Source: Candidatus Njordarchaeota archaeon
Lineage (GTDB): Archaea; Asgardarchaeota; Njordarchaeia; Njordarchaeales; Njordarchaeaceae
Direction: 5' to 3'
Length of the DNA: 18,453 nucleotides
Assembly (NCBI GenBank): GCA_029856625.1
Contig: JAHKLG010000013.1
Coordinates: 1-18,453 of the forward strand
Positions within the stretch are counted from its first letter, which is position 1. Each line of letters begins with the position of its first letter. Shown piece after piece: positions 7,269 to 14,421 of the stretch. A model generated the notes under the pieces. That model was given only the letters and a program-made list of their open reading frames with translations. It did no database searches and had not been told where the DNA came from. The position numbers and the translations under genes were made by a program.

Positions 7269-7898
7269 TTGAGCAGTAAATCTGGTGGCACACTCATTGT
7301 TCTTGAGGGAATAGATGGCAGCGGAAAATCTACCCAAGCTAAGTTACTCTACGACTGGTTGATAAAAGAAGGCTACAAAGCAGTTTTGTTAAGAGAGCCG
7401 ACGAATGGTAAGTATGGACGCATATTGCGGGAGAAACTAAAGAGTGGGAAGTTGCCTCCGGATGAGGCATATCGTTTATTCTTACTTGATAGAATCGAAG
7501 ATGTGCGAACAAATATAATACCTGCTTTGAAAAAAGGTTATGTTGTTGTAATCGATCGTTATTTCATATCAACAATCGCCTATCAGGGGGCAAGCGGGAT
7601 ACCAATAGATAAGATTATTTCTGATCACAAGAAATATGGTGTTCCAATACCTGATATTGTATTTGTACTTGATATTCCAGCAGATGAAGCGATTAATAGA
7701 TTAAAGAGGCTTAAAAGGAATTTTGATTCGTTTGAAAAGAAGGATTTTTTAGAAAAAGTTAGGAAAATTTATCTCAATGTTGGTAGATATATACCAACCC
7801 TAGTAATTATAGTGGATGCAACAAGAAACGTAAAAGAAGTGCATGAATTAATTATAAACTATGTTTCGAGATTCTTATCGGGGGAGAAGGAAGAATGA
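7269..7898 (+). CDS. tmk: Thymidylate (dTMP) kinase
   Basis: This 209-residue cytoplasmic kinase converts dTMP to dTDP with ATP, supplying dTTP for DNA synthesis. It shows the P-loop EGIDGSGKST (13-22), the TMP-site motif REPTNG (42-47), the DRYFISTIAYQG motif (96-107) and a LID-like basic stretch RLKRLKR (144-150). The length matches the family. The start is TTG, with GAGGTG at 7252-7257, inside the stop region of the upstream TPR-CHAT gene, as ribosome binding site. The last 4 nt overlap the FKBP gene (ATGA), so the three genes are probably co-transcribed. Confidence 0.95.
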   Translation: MSSKSGGTLIVLEGIDGSGKSTQAKLLYDWLIKEGYKAVLLREPTNGKYGRILREKLKSGKLPPDEAYRLFLLDRIEDVRTNIIPALKKGYVVVIDRYFISTIAYQGASGIPIDKIISDHKKYGVPIPDIVFVLDIPADEAINRLKRLKRNFDSFEKKDFLEKVRKIYLNVGRYIPTLVIIVDATRNVKEVHELIINYVSRFLSGEKEE

Positions 7899-8746
7899 GT
7901 AATGGAAAGAAGATAATTCCAGGTGCTTATGTTAAATTATCATTCGAAGCCAAAACGGAAGAGGGCGAAATTGCGGACTCTACTAAGCAAAGAATAAAGA
8001 AAAACGATGAATACGAAGAGATTGATGTACCGATTGTGGTCAAAATTGGTGAGAGGGAAGTTTTCTTCGATGATTTTCTCTTGGATCTAGAGGAAGGGAA
8101 AGAGTATGATATAAAGGTTCCTCCAGAAAAAGCTTATGGAAAAAGAGATCCAAAGAGAATAGAAACAATACCAATTAAAAAGTTGAGAAGTCTGACTGGT
8201 GAGAGAAAATTCAGTGTGGGACAAATTCTTTATGATTCGGAAGGACGCTATTATGGAAAAATAATTTATGTAGGCTCTAGAGACATAACCATTGATAGAA
8301 ATCATCCATTGGCTGGCAAAAACATTTTGGTCCATCTGAAAATCCATAAAGTAGTATTGCCATCTGACCCAGCACCAGAGCGATTAAGAATGATTTTAGA
8401 GAGATATCTCGGAGAAGAATTAACTAATAAAGTTAAAATAGACTTAGGGGATCGAGAACTTGAAATAACATTTCCCACAGATATCCTAATGAGAATGAGC
8501 ATAAGAGATCTTGTTAGAACAGTTTATCTACCGAGAAAAACAATGGCAGAAGAGATTTTACGGGAATTAAGCCTTGATAAGGTCAAGTTTGTGGAGGCTT
8601 TCTCATTAGTAGAAATGCCCAAGATCCAAGCATCATCAATAGCACCCTCTACTCCAGTGCCGGAGGAGGGGAAGGAGATGGGAGAGATTGCGCCTAGTGA
8701 GGAAAGAGAGAGCGAGACAGAAGAGAAGGAAGCGGTTAACGCTTGA
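7895..8746 (+). CDS. SlyD-like FKBP peptidyl-prolyl isomerase with long C-terminal extension
   Basis: This 283-residue protein has an FKBP core (about 8-155) with an inserted chaperone flap (IF domain, about 85-137), as in archaeal long-type FKBPs. Key stretches are GAYVKLSFEAKTEEGEIADS, VPPEKAYGKR at 75-84 and NHPLAGKN (136-143), the family's hallmark before the last strand. Residues 156-250 form an extra domain (PERLRMILERYLGEEL onward), as in the 26-kDa archaeal FKBPs. The last 40 residues are a low-complexity acidic tail rich in Glu, Ser and Pro. It should isomerise Xaa-Pro bonds and hold unfolded clients in the cytoplasm. The ATG overlaps the tmk stop by 4 nt. The 3' end overlaps the opposite-strand tgtA stop by 11 nt. 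Confidence 0.9.
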   Translation: MSNGKKIIPGAYVKLSFEAKTEEGEIADSTKQRIKKNDEYEEIDVPIVVKIGEREVFFDDFLLDLEEGKEYDIKVPPEKAYGKRDPKRIETIPIKKLRSLTGERKFSVGQILYDSEGRYYGKIIYVGSRDITIDRNHPLAGKNILVHLKIHKVVLPSDPAPERLRMILERYLGEELTNKVKIDLGDRELEITFPTDILMRMSIRDLVRTVYLPRKTMAEEILRELSLDKVKFVEAFSLVEMPKIQASSIAPSTPVPEEGKEMGEIAPSEERESETEEKEAVNA

Positions 8747-10853
8747 ATCCCCATCTATTCTCTACTGCTGCGCCTCGTTTAAAGTCCATCATTTCCCTAG
8801 CGCTTAGTATTGCTCGTCCGTAAGCAACTAGGTCTTTTTCTTCATTTAATACGAACACTTCATCATTAGCGCGAATGTTCTTATCTACTTCTACTATAAA
8901 TTTGGAGAATACTGTTCGGCCAGCACGTACAAAGGGCTCTGCTTCTTCATTAATGATTATCATGTACCTTAACTCATCTCTGAATTTTTGCCACATTCTA
9001 TATGCTAAGAGAGGATGTGGGACTAATTTAAAATGCATAGGTGTCACAGCAGCGAGAAGCCATATTTTCCCCTTATCAATGAACATTTCCTGAAGTGGAT
9101 CGGAGGGAATTGGCTTGCCAAGCTTCTCTCTCTTCTCAATATGCTTTTCGATTTCTGGAATAATGACTTTTTCAATTTCCTCCTTTGTAACATCGGCTGC
9201 GAATATTTTACGAAGTCTTCCGGTGGTTGGTGAATACTCTATCTGAACCTTCTCAATGATATCTTCGGCTCCTGGACCAAATTGATATCTAAGAATGGCC
9301 TTTGCCCTAAAAAGCTCTTCTTGTTCCTGAGAAATAATCCCTACATCCTGACCACTATAAATCTCCTCTATATTAAGCCTTTCGGCCAACTTCTTAGCGT
9401 TTTCCTCTCTAGTATCATACACATAGATCTCCTTAACCCCTTTTTCACGGAGATATTCAATGAATCTCTCTGTGAAGTCAAGGGCTGAAGGGTCAATTCC
9501 AGAATACGGAGACATGTGCTGGAATAATGGATATACGTGCCTTATTTCTCTTGGAATAACATAGAAGACTGAGTTAAGTATGAGCACTTGAGCACCTATT
9601 AAAGTTGGGAGATCATTTGAACCCTCTGGAGTAGAAATAATAACTTTATCGCTCCATAGGAATATACGATCAATAATTCTCTCACGGTATCTTCGAATAA
9701 CTGGTAAATAACGCTCTTCATCACGCGTAATCATGAGTCCCTTATTCTTAAAAACGGGTTCAAGTTCCTCAAAGAATTGGTATGCTTTCAAATTCCTTTT
9801 ATCGAGTAGCCATTTATATGCCCGGGCAATTTCAGGATGCGAGCTAGCACGTTTAGCTACTAATTGCCAGAGAGTGCCCTCATATATTGCCTGTCTAATT
9901 CGTCTTATCTCAGCCTGAGCTACGTATAAATTATGCATGGCTAGCAAGTGTTGACGATGCATGGAGTCCATTTTCATTAATTCTTGTGGGGTATATTCAG
10001 TACATATTGGACAGTCACAGGGAAAATACCTAAGATCTCTTAAGTGATAGGTACCATAAGGCGTGAGATAACGGTTATCCTTAGCATATAAAGCATAAGC
10101 AGCACTATCGAAAGTATCAAAACCCACAAGCACAAATAATGCGAACATAGCAGGGTGACCAGCGCCGAATAGATGTACTGGATAATTTGTGGGAAGTTTC
10201 GATTTCACAACAACAGCCGATTTAATAAGCTGAACAAGCTGGTAATTCTCCATTAAAGGAACAATACTACCAACAGCGTACATTGAGAAGGGGTACCTAG
10301 TCATATTCTTAACAGAGTATTCAAGCAGACTAGGATACGGAACACCATGAATAGGCCCAACCCAAATAGTCCTAGAGTCCTCAGTCACATACCCCGCTTC
10401 ATAAGCCTCCTTTGCTCTTCGAATGGTTTCATTAATGAATTTTTTCCGGTAATCGATACTTCCCTTATAGATGGGAACATCCAAAATTACACCAATATCA
10501 ACACCAATCTTAGATTGAAACTCAACTATCTCAAGATTAGATATCTCCACGTCACCATAAACCATTAACTGAAAAGCACCGCTATCCGTCATGATAGCTT
10601 TATTCCAGTTAAAAGCATCATGAATACCCTTCCTAAGAACAAGCTCTCGGAGCTTCTCATCCTTATAGATGAGATAAGCATTCGTAATAAACAACTCAAA
10701 ACCTAGCTTCTTTAAATCATGAATAGAGATCACGGGAAGATGCGGATTGATAACAGGAACAAAGGCTGGTGTCTCAATAATGCCGTGGGATGTATATAGC
10801 TTACCGACTCTTCCAGCGCCATCCTTTGCTACTATTTCGAAAACATGAGGCAT
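8736..10853 (-). CDS. tgtA: Archaeosine tRNA-guanine transglycosylase (single-chain, with PUA domain)
   Basis: This 705-residue enzyme exchanges guanine-15 in the tRNA D-loop for preQ0, the first committed step toward archaeosine. The TIM-barrel catalytic domain shows MTDSGAFQL with Asp90, a nucleophile candidate Asp249 in DTFDSAAYALYA, and the zinc site CDCPIC (Cys279, Cys281, Cys284) with His307. These residues fall at the positions known for the Pyrococcus enzyme. The C-terminal part (about 340-705) contains the archaeal C1/C2 domains and ends in a PUA RNA-binding domain (about 630-705: VDKNIRANDEVFVLNEEKD). The protein is full length, not split as in some crenarchaea. The start is an ATG, with GGTGGATC upstream as ribosome binding site. 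Confidence 0.96.
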   Translation of the reverse strand: MPHVFEIVAKDGAGRVGKLYTSHGIIETPAFVPVINPHLPVISIHDLKKLGFELFITNAYLIYKDEKLRELVLRKGIHDAFNWNKAIMTDSGAFQLMVYGDVEISNLEIVEFQSKIGVDIGVILDVPIYKGSIDYRKKFINETIRRAKEAYEAGYVTEDSRTIWVGPIHGVPYPSLLEYSVKNMTRYPFSMYAVGSIVPLMENYQLVQLIKSAVVVKSKLPTNYPVHLFGAGHPAMFALFVLVGFDTFDSAAYALYAKDNRYLTPYGTYHLRDLRYFPCDCPICTEYTPQELMKMDSMHRQHLLAMHNLYVAQAEIRRIRQAIYEGTLWQLVAKRASSHPEIARAYKWLLDKRNLKAYQFFEELEPVFKNKGLMITRDEERYLPVIRRYRERIIDRIFLWSDKVIISTPEGSNDLPTLIGAQVLILNSVFYVIPREIRHVYPLFQHMSPYSGIDPSALDFTERFIEYLREKGVKEIYVYDTREENAKKLAERLNIEEIYSGQDVGIISQEQEELFRAKAILRYQFGPGAEDIIEKVQIEYSPTTGRLRKIFAADVTKEEIEKVIIPEIEKHIEKREKLGKPIPSDPLQEMFIDKGKIWLLAAVTPMHFKLVPHPLLAYRMWQKFRDELRYMIIINEEAEPFVRAGRTVFSKFIVEVDKNIRANDEVFVLNEEKDLVAYGRAILSAREMMDFKRGAAVENRWGFKR

Positions 10854-10909
10854 AATGATCCACCAGAATACTCAATAAGAAGCGATAAGAAAGTGAAAGC
10901 AATGAGGAT

Positions 10910-10920
10910 GATATATAAAT
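10910..10920 (-). promoter_or_regulatory. TATA-box promoter of tgtA
   Basis: On the minus strand the sequence atttatatat lies about 60 nt upstream of the tgtA ATG, a textbook archaeal TATA element. With the usual 25-nt distance, transcription would begin near 10888 and leave a leader of about 35 nt carrying the GGTGGATC ribosome binding site. Confidence 0.65.
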
Positions 10921-10952
10921 TATACATTGAGTAATCGCAAATAGGGAGAATA

Positions 10953-11029
10953 TGGCGCCCCGGGCGGGATTTGAACCCGCGTCGCGGGATTGACAGTCCC
11001 GCATGCTAACCGGGCTACACCACCGGGGC
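10953..11029 (-). tRNA. tRNA-Asp (anticodon GTC)
   Basis: The cloverleaf on the minus strand is complete. The acceptor GCCCCGG pairs with CCGGGGC, and the D-arm is GTGT/GCAT. The anticodon stem CGGGA/TCCCG carries loop CTGTCAA, giving GTC at positions 34-36. The T-arm is CGGG-TTCAAAT-CCCG. The discriminator is G (10956) and CCA is encoded (10953-10955). There is no intron. It lies divergently from tRNA-Val and just upstream of the tgtA promoter, in the same orientation as tgtA. Confidence 0.95.
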
Positions 11030-11151
11030 ACGAATATTAATGGGAATTCAAAACGAACGTGTGTTCTAAATAGTGTTTAATTAACCCAATTAGTATCATT
11101 TTTAAAATTTTTTCTTTCATTGGGTATAGGAGGAGAGACTACTATCTGATA

Positions 11152-11256
11152 ATGACTCCGATCTCTAAAAGGTATACTGGAGGAATTTGTAGACAAATCA
11201 GCTCATTTGACTACAAGGAGTTCCTCTGTACAAAGCCTGTCTTCCCATTGCTTTAG
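11152..11256 (+). CDS. Possible 34-residue small ORF, unrecognised
   Basis: The ORF runs from an ATG to a TAG and encodes 34 residues with two Cys (positions 13 and 26), several aromatics and no clear domain. A GGAGGAG motif at about 11129-11135 lies 16 nt upstream, further than ideal. An AT-rich run (catttttaaaattttt, about 11095-11112) could be its promoter. Nothing in the composition separates it from chance. Confidence 0.15.
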   Translation: MTPISKRYTGGICRQISSFDYKEFLCTKPVFPLL

Positions 11257-11442
11257 AAGTTTATCATTGTTGTTAGGATCACTTATCCGCGTGGAGGAGA
11301 TGGAAAGATAATCCGAAAACGTTTATGAACTAATTAAATCGGGGTAAAGAAGTGGGAGATTACTATATAATCCCGGGATCTAAAAGATTTCTAGGAATTG
11401 ATTAAGGCACTACGTCTAAAAATAATGTTACGAAAGGGGAGG

Positions 11443-11453
11443 AAATTTTTAAG
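11443..11453 (+). promoter_or_regulatory. BRE/TATA promoter of tRNA-Val
   Basis: The sequence ggaaatttttaag starts about 45 nt before the first base of the mature tRNA: a purine BRE-like part followed by a TATA-like AT run. Transcription would start near 11475-11480, giving a very short 5' leader for RNase P to remove. Confidence 0.5.
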
Positions 11454-11485
11454 AATTGTTTGAGGTATTAAGAGGTAAATTAGCT

Positions 11486-11560
11486 GGGGCCGTGGTCTAG
11501 TGGTAGGACGCCCGGCTCACAACCGGGAGGTCGGCGGTTCGATTCCGCCCGGCCCCACCA
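11486..11560 (+). tRNA. tRNA-Val (anticodon CAC)
   Basis: The cloverleaf is complete. The acceptor GGGGCCG pairs with CGGCCCC, and the D-arm GTC...GAC has the AGTGGTAG loop. The anticodon stem CCCGG/CCGGG carries loop CTCACAA, giving CAC. The T-arm is GGCGG-TTCGATT-CCGCC. The discriminator is A (11557) and CCA is encoded (11558-11560). No intron is present. Confidence 0.95.
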
Positions 11561-11612
11561 ACTTATTAGATCATTTCAGAGATTTTTGCTCTAGCTACGT
11601 GTGTGAAATAAA

Positions 11613-11622
11613 CTTTATAATG
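11613..11622 (+). promoter_or_regulatory. TATA-box promoter of tRNA-Arg(UCU)
   Basis: The sequence ctttataatg lies 36-45 nt upstream of the tRNA 5' end and is preceded by gaaataaa, a plausible BRE. This is the normal archaeal spacing, with a leader of about 10-15 nt. Some readthrough from tRNA-Val, about 100 bp upstream, is also possible. Confidence 0.55.
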
Positions 11623-11657
11623 CTTTTGAGAGGTTATAATAATCCTTGATGTCATAT

Positions 11658-11762
<105 letters not shown>

Positions 11763-11793
11763 TTCCCTTCTCCTTACTTTCTGGTGAAGTTTC

Positions 11794-12153
11794 TTGGTTC
11801 GTGAGAAGATGCGTTGGGTTCTCTTTGAGGTCATAGGGGATTCTCTGGAAGAAAAGGAGCTAATTCAAAGCATAAGGAGGACTTTATTTGAATTATTCGG
11901 TACTTTCGGGGCTTCTAAGGTTTTCTTTCGGATTGTGGAGTATGATCAAAATAAAGGTTTAGGAATTCTCCGCACTAATCTGGAGGGTCTTTCTCTTCTT
12001 CGTATAGCCTTTTTCTTTTTGAGAAAGATTGGTTCCAAGAGAATCTTAATAAATGATCTCCTAGTTAGTGGTACGATTGCGGCGTTAAAGGGGAAAATGG
12101 GTAGGATTAGGACTTGGCGTGAGCGTTTATCATTTTTAAATTCAATAGCTTAA
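11794..12153 (+). CDS. rnp2: Ribonuclease P protein component 2 (Pop5 family)
   Basis: This 119-residue protein belongs to the Pop5 family of RNase P, which trims 5' leaders from tRNA precursors. Features are the family opening RWVLFEVIGDSLEEKELIQS, FGTFGASKVFFRIVEYD, GLGILRTN (the conserved Gly-Ile-hydrophobic-Arg strand) and LVSGTIAALKGK near the C-terminus, matching the VSGTI...K motif of Pop5/Rpp14. TTG at 11794 has GGTGA at 11783-11787 six bases upstream. The ATG at 11809 would give a 114-residue product and cannot be ruled out. The gene begins only 31 nt after tRNA-Arg(UCU) and may be co-transcribed with it. Confidence 0.88.
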   Translation: MVREKMRWVLFEVIGDSLEEKELIQSIRRTLFELFGTFGASKVFFRIVEYDQNKGLGILRTNLEGLSLLRIAFFFLRKIGSKRILINDLLVSGTIAALKGKMGRIRTWRERLSFLNSIA

Positions 12154-12165
12154 TCTTTAGTTTCC

Positions 12166-12176
12166 ATTTTTATAGA
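12166..12176 (+). promoter_or_regulatory. Candidate TATA box upstream of dnaG
   Basis: The AT run cattttta tagaa lies about 80 nt before the chosen dnaG start, after the Pop5 stop at 12153. It implies a leader of about 50 nt, though readthrough from the Pop5 gene is also possible. Confidence 0.35.
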
Positions 12177-12251
12177 ATTTCGTGGTGTTATCTTTATTTC
12201 ATTAGCTTTGTATTGAGATGATTATCCTTATTATTAGTATTGGTGGTTATC

Positions 12252-13217
12252 GTGGGTAATGAGGTATCTCTACCAGGTTACGCTAAGTACATTATACATC
12301 TTAACATGCATGTGGAGGGGATCGTGGAGAAGCATGATATAATAGGAGCTATATTTGGGCAACTAGATGGACTGCTACCGAGCTCTATGGATCTTCAAGA
12401 ATTGCAGAGAATTGGTAAAATAGATAGGATTAATGTTAAAGTCTCTCATAAAGAGGGAAAAACTTACGCTCAGATAACGATTCCCTGCAATATGACAAAG
12501 CTAGAAGTAGCGATATTAGCTGCGGCTCTTGAGACAATAGATCGAGTGGGGCCTAGTAAGGCAGAAACAAAGCTTGTTAAAATAGAAGATATTCGAAAAG
12601 TTAAGAGAGAAGCTATAGTTAGGAGAGCAGCAGAAATTCTCCGAATGTGGGATGACCTAGTAGCACCTGAAAATGCTGACATAACTCGGAGGGTTGAAGA
12701 GGAGGCTAGAAAGCATAAGCTTATCTATATAGGCCCGGAGAAGCTTCCAGCAGGGCCTGCCGTTAAGACTAGTGATGAAATAATAATTGTTGAAGGACGT
12801 GCAGACGTCATTAACCTTCTCAAGCACGGCTTTGATAATGCTATTGCGGTTGAGGGAACGAAGATTCCTCAGACAATCATAGAGCTCTCCAAGAAAAAGA
12901 TAACTACAGCTTTTGTGGACGGTGATAGAAGTGGTCTTCTTATACTTAAGGAATTACTACAGGTCGCTGACATTGATTATATTGCAAGAGCTCCAAAAGG
13001 TAAGGAAGTTCAGGAATTATCACTAAAGGAAATAAAGAAAGCTCTCTCTAGGAGAATTCCAGTTAATAATATGAGAATATCAACTATAGTAGCAGTTGAA
13101 GAACTAGAAAAAATTCTAGAGAAGCCTCTGGAGGCAAAACATATTGAAATGGGGAGGGAAGAGAAGAGTGATCAAAATGAAAAAACCTTGGAAGAAAATA
13201 CGGAAGAAACTCCATGA
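12252..13217 (+). CDS. dnaG: DnaG-type primase-like protein (archaeal, Toprim domain)
   Basis: With the GTG at 12252 the product has 321 residues. Archaeal DnaG is best known as a core subunit of the RNA-degrading exosome that helps bind poly(A), with primase-like chemistry shown in some species. The N-terminal domain has the family pattern KYIIHLNMHVEGIVEKHDII and GAIFGQLDGLL. The Toprim domain (about 172-250) has IIVEGRADV with Glu181 and FVDGDRSG with Asp223 and Asp225, the metal-binding acidic residues. It is shorter than many homologues because the C-terminal part after Toprim is brief and charged. A frame-open TTG (12240) and GTG (12243) lie upstream, but GGTGG at 12242-12246 is best placed for 12252. 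Its 3' end overlaps the CRM protein gene. Confidence 0.93.
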   Translation: MGNEVSLPGYAKYIIHLNMHVEGIVEKHDIIGAIFGQLDGLLPSSMDLQELQRIGKIDRINVKVSHKEGKTYAQITIPCNMTKLEVAILAAALETIDRVGPSKAETKLVKIEDIRKVKREAIVRRAAEILRMWDDLVAPENADITRRVEEEARKHKLIYIGPEKLPAGPAVKTSDEIIIVEGRADVINLLKHGFDNAIAVEGTKIPQTIIELSKKKITTAFVDGDRSGLLILKELLQVADIDYIARAPKGKEVQELSLKEIKKALSRRIPVNNMRISTIVAVEELEKILEKPLEAKHIEMGREEKSDQNEKTLEENTEETP

Positions 13218-13449
13218 AAAACCGGATCTCCGGGTGGGCAAATCTGGAATCACTGAAGGAATCGTAGCAGAAGCGAGGCAATTACTAAAGTCTAAGGGTA
13301 TTATAAAAGTTAAAGTTCTAAAAAACGTTGCAACAACGAAAAAAGAAGCAAAAGAATTAATAGAAAAACTAGCAAAAGAAGCAGACGCGGAGATTGGAAA
13401 GATAATTGGAAAAACAGCAATATTGTATCGGAAAGATCTAGGAGAATGA
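13168..13449 (+). CDS. CRM-domain (YhbY-like) RNA-binding protein
   Basis: This 93-residue protein consists of one CRM domain. The motif LRVGKSGITEGIVAEA (about 21-36) contains the GKSG loop that corresponds to the RNA-binding GxxG of the family. It is followed by KVKVLKNVATTKKEAKELIE and IGKTAILYRKD, the last strand. Bacterial YhbY is linked to pre-50S ribosome assembly, and archaeal single-CRM proteins are thought to bind rRNA or tRNA. Possible starts are GTG 13168 (GGGGAGGG at 13151-13158 as ribosome binding site), ATG 13177 and a less likely TTG 13144. All of them place the start inside dnaG, a 50-nt overlap with the first, so translation is probably coupled. Confidence 0.85.
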   Translation: MIKMKKPWKKIRKKLHEKPDLRVGKSGITEGIVAEARQLLKSKGIIKVKVLKNVATTKKEAKELIEKLAKEADAEIGKIIGKTAILYRKDLGE

Positions 13450-13461
13450 GATTCTAGAATA

Positions 13462-13538
<77 letters not shown>

Positions 13539-13651
13539 AACTAATGAGCCAGTTCATTAATACCTAATATTTTCATTCTATTTACCCCATTTACAGTAGG
13601 AAAAATTTTTGAATAATTCTGTATTCTTCAAAATTCTTAGATAAAGCAAAT

Positions 13652-13765
13652 GCCGGGGTTGCCGAGCTGGTACGGCGCCGACCGCGACTTCATTAGTCGC
13701 GGGCGCATGCCTGCTAAGCCGGTGGCGATTTCGCCTCGCGGGTTCGAATCCCGCCCCCGGCACCA
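13652..13765 (+). tRNA. tRNA-Ser (anticodon GCT), with non-canonical intron
   Basis: This is a class II tRNA: acceptor GCCGGGG/CCCCGGC, D-arm GCC/GGC, a long variable arm with stem GGCGA/TCGCC, T-arm GCGGG-TTCGAAT-CCCGC, and encoded CCA (13763-13765). The 5' half of the anticodon stem is interrupted. Removing 13681-13708 restores a perfect stem CCGGC/GCCGG with loop CTGCTAA, giving GCT and thus serine. The discriminator is A (13762), whereas G73 is usual for archaeal tRNA-Ser and A73 is typical of tRNA-Leu. No Leu anticodon can be made with a sensible splice, so Ser is preferred. Confidence 0.85.
13681..13708 (+). other. tRNA-Ser intron in the anticodon stem (position 29/30)
   Basis: The 28-nt intron carries a strong hairpin (CCGCGACT/AGTCGCGG, 8 bp). 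It is flanked by a 4-bp central helix GCGC/GCGC and 3-nt bulges CGA and ATG, a relaxed bulge-helix-bulge without a clear outer helix. Cutting after the second base of each bulge gives the borders used here and yields a perfect anticodon stem. Introns at such positions are known mainly from crenarchaea and related lineages. Confidence 0.8.
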
Positions 13766-13796
13766 ATTTCATCCTTCCTGTTGACTTTTCCTCTTG

Positions 13797-13811
13797 GAAT
13801 ATATTTATATC
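13797..13811 (+). promoter_or_regulatory. TATA-box promoter of rps15
   Basis: The sequence gaatatatttatat, about 60-70 nt before the rps15 ATG, is a strong archaeal TATA element. It follows a pyrimidine-rich stretch after tRNA-Ser that may stop tRNA transcription. The predicted leader is about 35 nt and contains GGAGATGTGAT as ribosome binding site. Confidence 0.65.
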
Positions 13812-13867
13812 TATTTCTCCTCTCAATTGCTCAATTGTTAAAGCTCATGATTGGAGATGTGATTATT

Positions 13868-14323
13868 ATGGCTAGGATGTATGCTCGTAAGAGAGGGAAA
13901 TCTGGCTCGAAGAGGTTATATAGAGATTCTTCTCCAGAGTGGGTTATGTTATCTCCGGAGGAAATTGAGCAAAAAATCGTTGAATTAGCGAGGAAAGGCT
14001 ATGGTACTGCAATGATAGGGATCATTCTTCGGGATCAATATGGTATTCCAAATGTAAGACAAATACTTGGTAAGAAAATATCCCAAGTGCTTAAGGAGCA
14101 TGGTCTCTTGCCTGAGATTCCTGAGGATCTCAATAATCTTATTAAGAAAGCGGTTAGACTTAGGCGTCATTTGGCAATTCATAGAAAAGATCTACATAAT
14201 AAGAGAGCTCTGCACCTCATTGAGAGCAAAATAAAGAGGCTTGTGAAATATTATAAGAGGATAGGGCGCTTACCAGAGGATTGGAATTATCAAAAGTATA
14301 TCCAGACAATTGGTGGTGCATAA
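13868..14323 (+). CDS. rps15: 30S ribosomal protein S15 (S15p/S13e)
   Basis: This 151-residue protein is of the archaeal/eukaryotic S13e type: an N-terminal extension MARMYARKRGKSGSKR, then PEWVMLSPEEIEQKIVELAR, and the S15 core with HLAIHRKDLHNKRALHLIES and RLVKYYKRIGRLPEDWNY. It binds 16S rRNA helices in the platform of the small subunit. The frame is open further upstream to 13781, but that stretch would encode an unlikely hydrophobic leader. The ATG at 13868, behind GGAGATGTGAT, gives the family's conserved N-terminus. Confidence 0.97.
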   Translation: MARMYARKRGKSGSKRLYRDSSPEWVMLSPEEIEQKIVELARKGYGTAMIGIILRDQYGIPNVRQILGKKISQVLKEHGLLPEIPEDLNNLIKKAVRLRRHLAIHRKDLHNKRALHLIESKIKRLVKYYKRIGRLPEDWNYQKYIQTIGGA

Positions 14324-14341
14324 AATTTTATAATTATAATG

Positions 14342-14347
14342 TTTTTT
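14342..14347 (+). terminator. Possible T-tract terminator after rps15
   Basis: A run of six T lies about 20 nt after the rps15 stop, within a very AT-rich 90-bp gap before the SAM synthetase gene. Archaeal termination often uses such T-tracts without a hairpin. A TATA-like run (agaataaaaattc, about 14367-14379) follows and could serve the next gene. Confidence 0.3.
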
Positions 14348-14421
14348 GCTCTCCTTAGTTAATCTAAGAATAAAAATTCGAAAATTATGTTGATTTTTCT
14401 TAATTCTGAGGAGGTGTGATG

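Larger units (their letters stand above)
11030..11485. other. Gene-poor stretch of about 450 bp between tRNA-Asp and tRNA-Val
   Basis: No recognisable protein or structured RNA gene is seen. The stretch is AT-rich, with stops in all frames except for a few short ORFs, the best being 11152-11256. It contains a perfect inverted repeat with a 2-nt spacer (ATTTGT-ag-ACAAAT, 11185-11198) and a weaker one around 11354-11377. The left part must hold the tRNA-Asp promoter and the right end the tRNA-Val promoter. A lineage-specific small RNA cannot be excluded. Confidence 0.5.

Noticed and set aside
10801..11031. Minus-strand ORF of 76 codons across the tRNA-Asp gene and tgtA promoter
   Set aside because: It runs through the tRNA and its product is read from tRNA sequence; no family resemblance.
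11139..11165. TGATAATGA resembling a C box upstream of the 34-codon ORF
   Set aside because: No properly spaced D/D' boxes follow, so chance is more likely.
13685..13701. Anticodon-arm-like hairpin with CAT (tRNA-Met reading)
   Set aside because: The stem cannot be joined to the D-arm and variable arm with normal spacing; it is the intron hairpin. The Ser(GCU) reading gives a perfect cloverleaf.
13578..13826. Minus-strand ORF of 82 codons over tRNA-Ser
   Set aside because: It contains the same GFEPARR-type tRNA artefact and spans the tRNA and the rps15 promoter.
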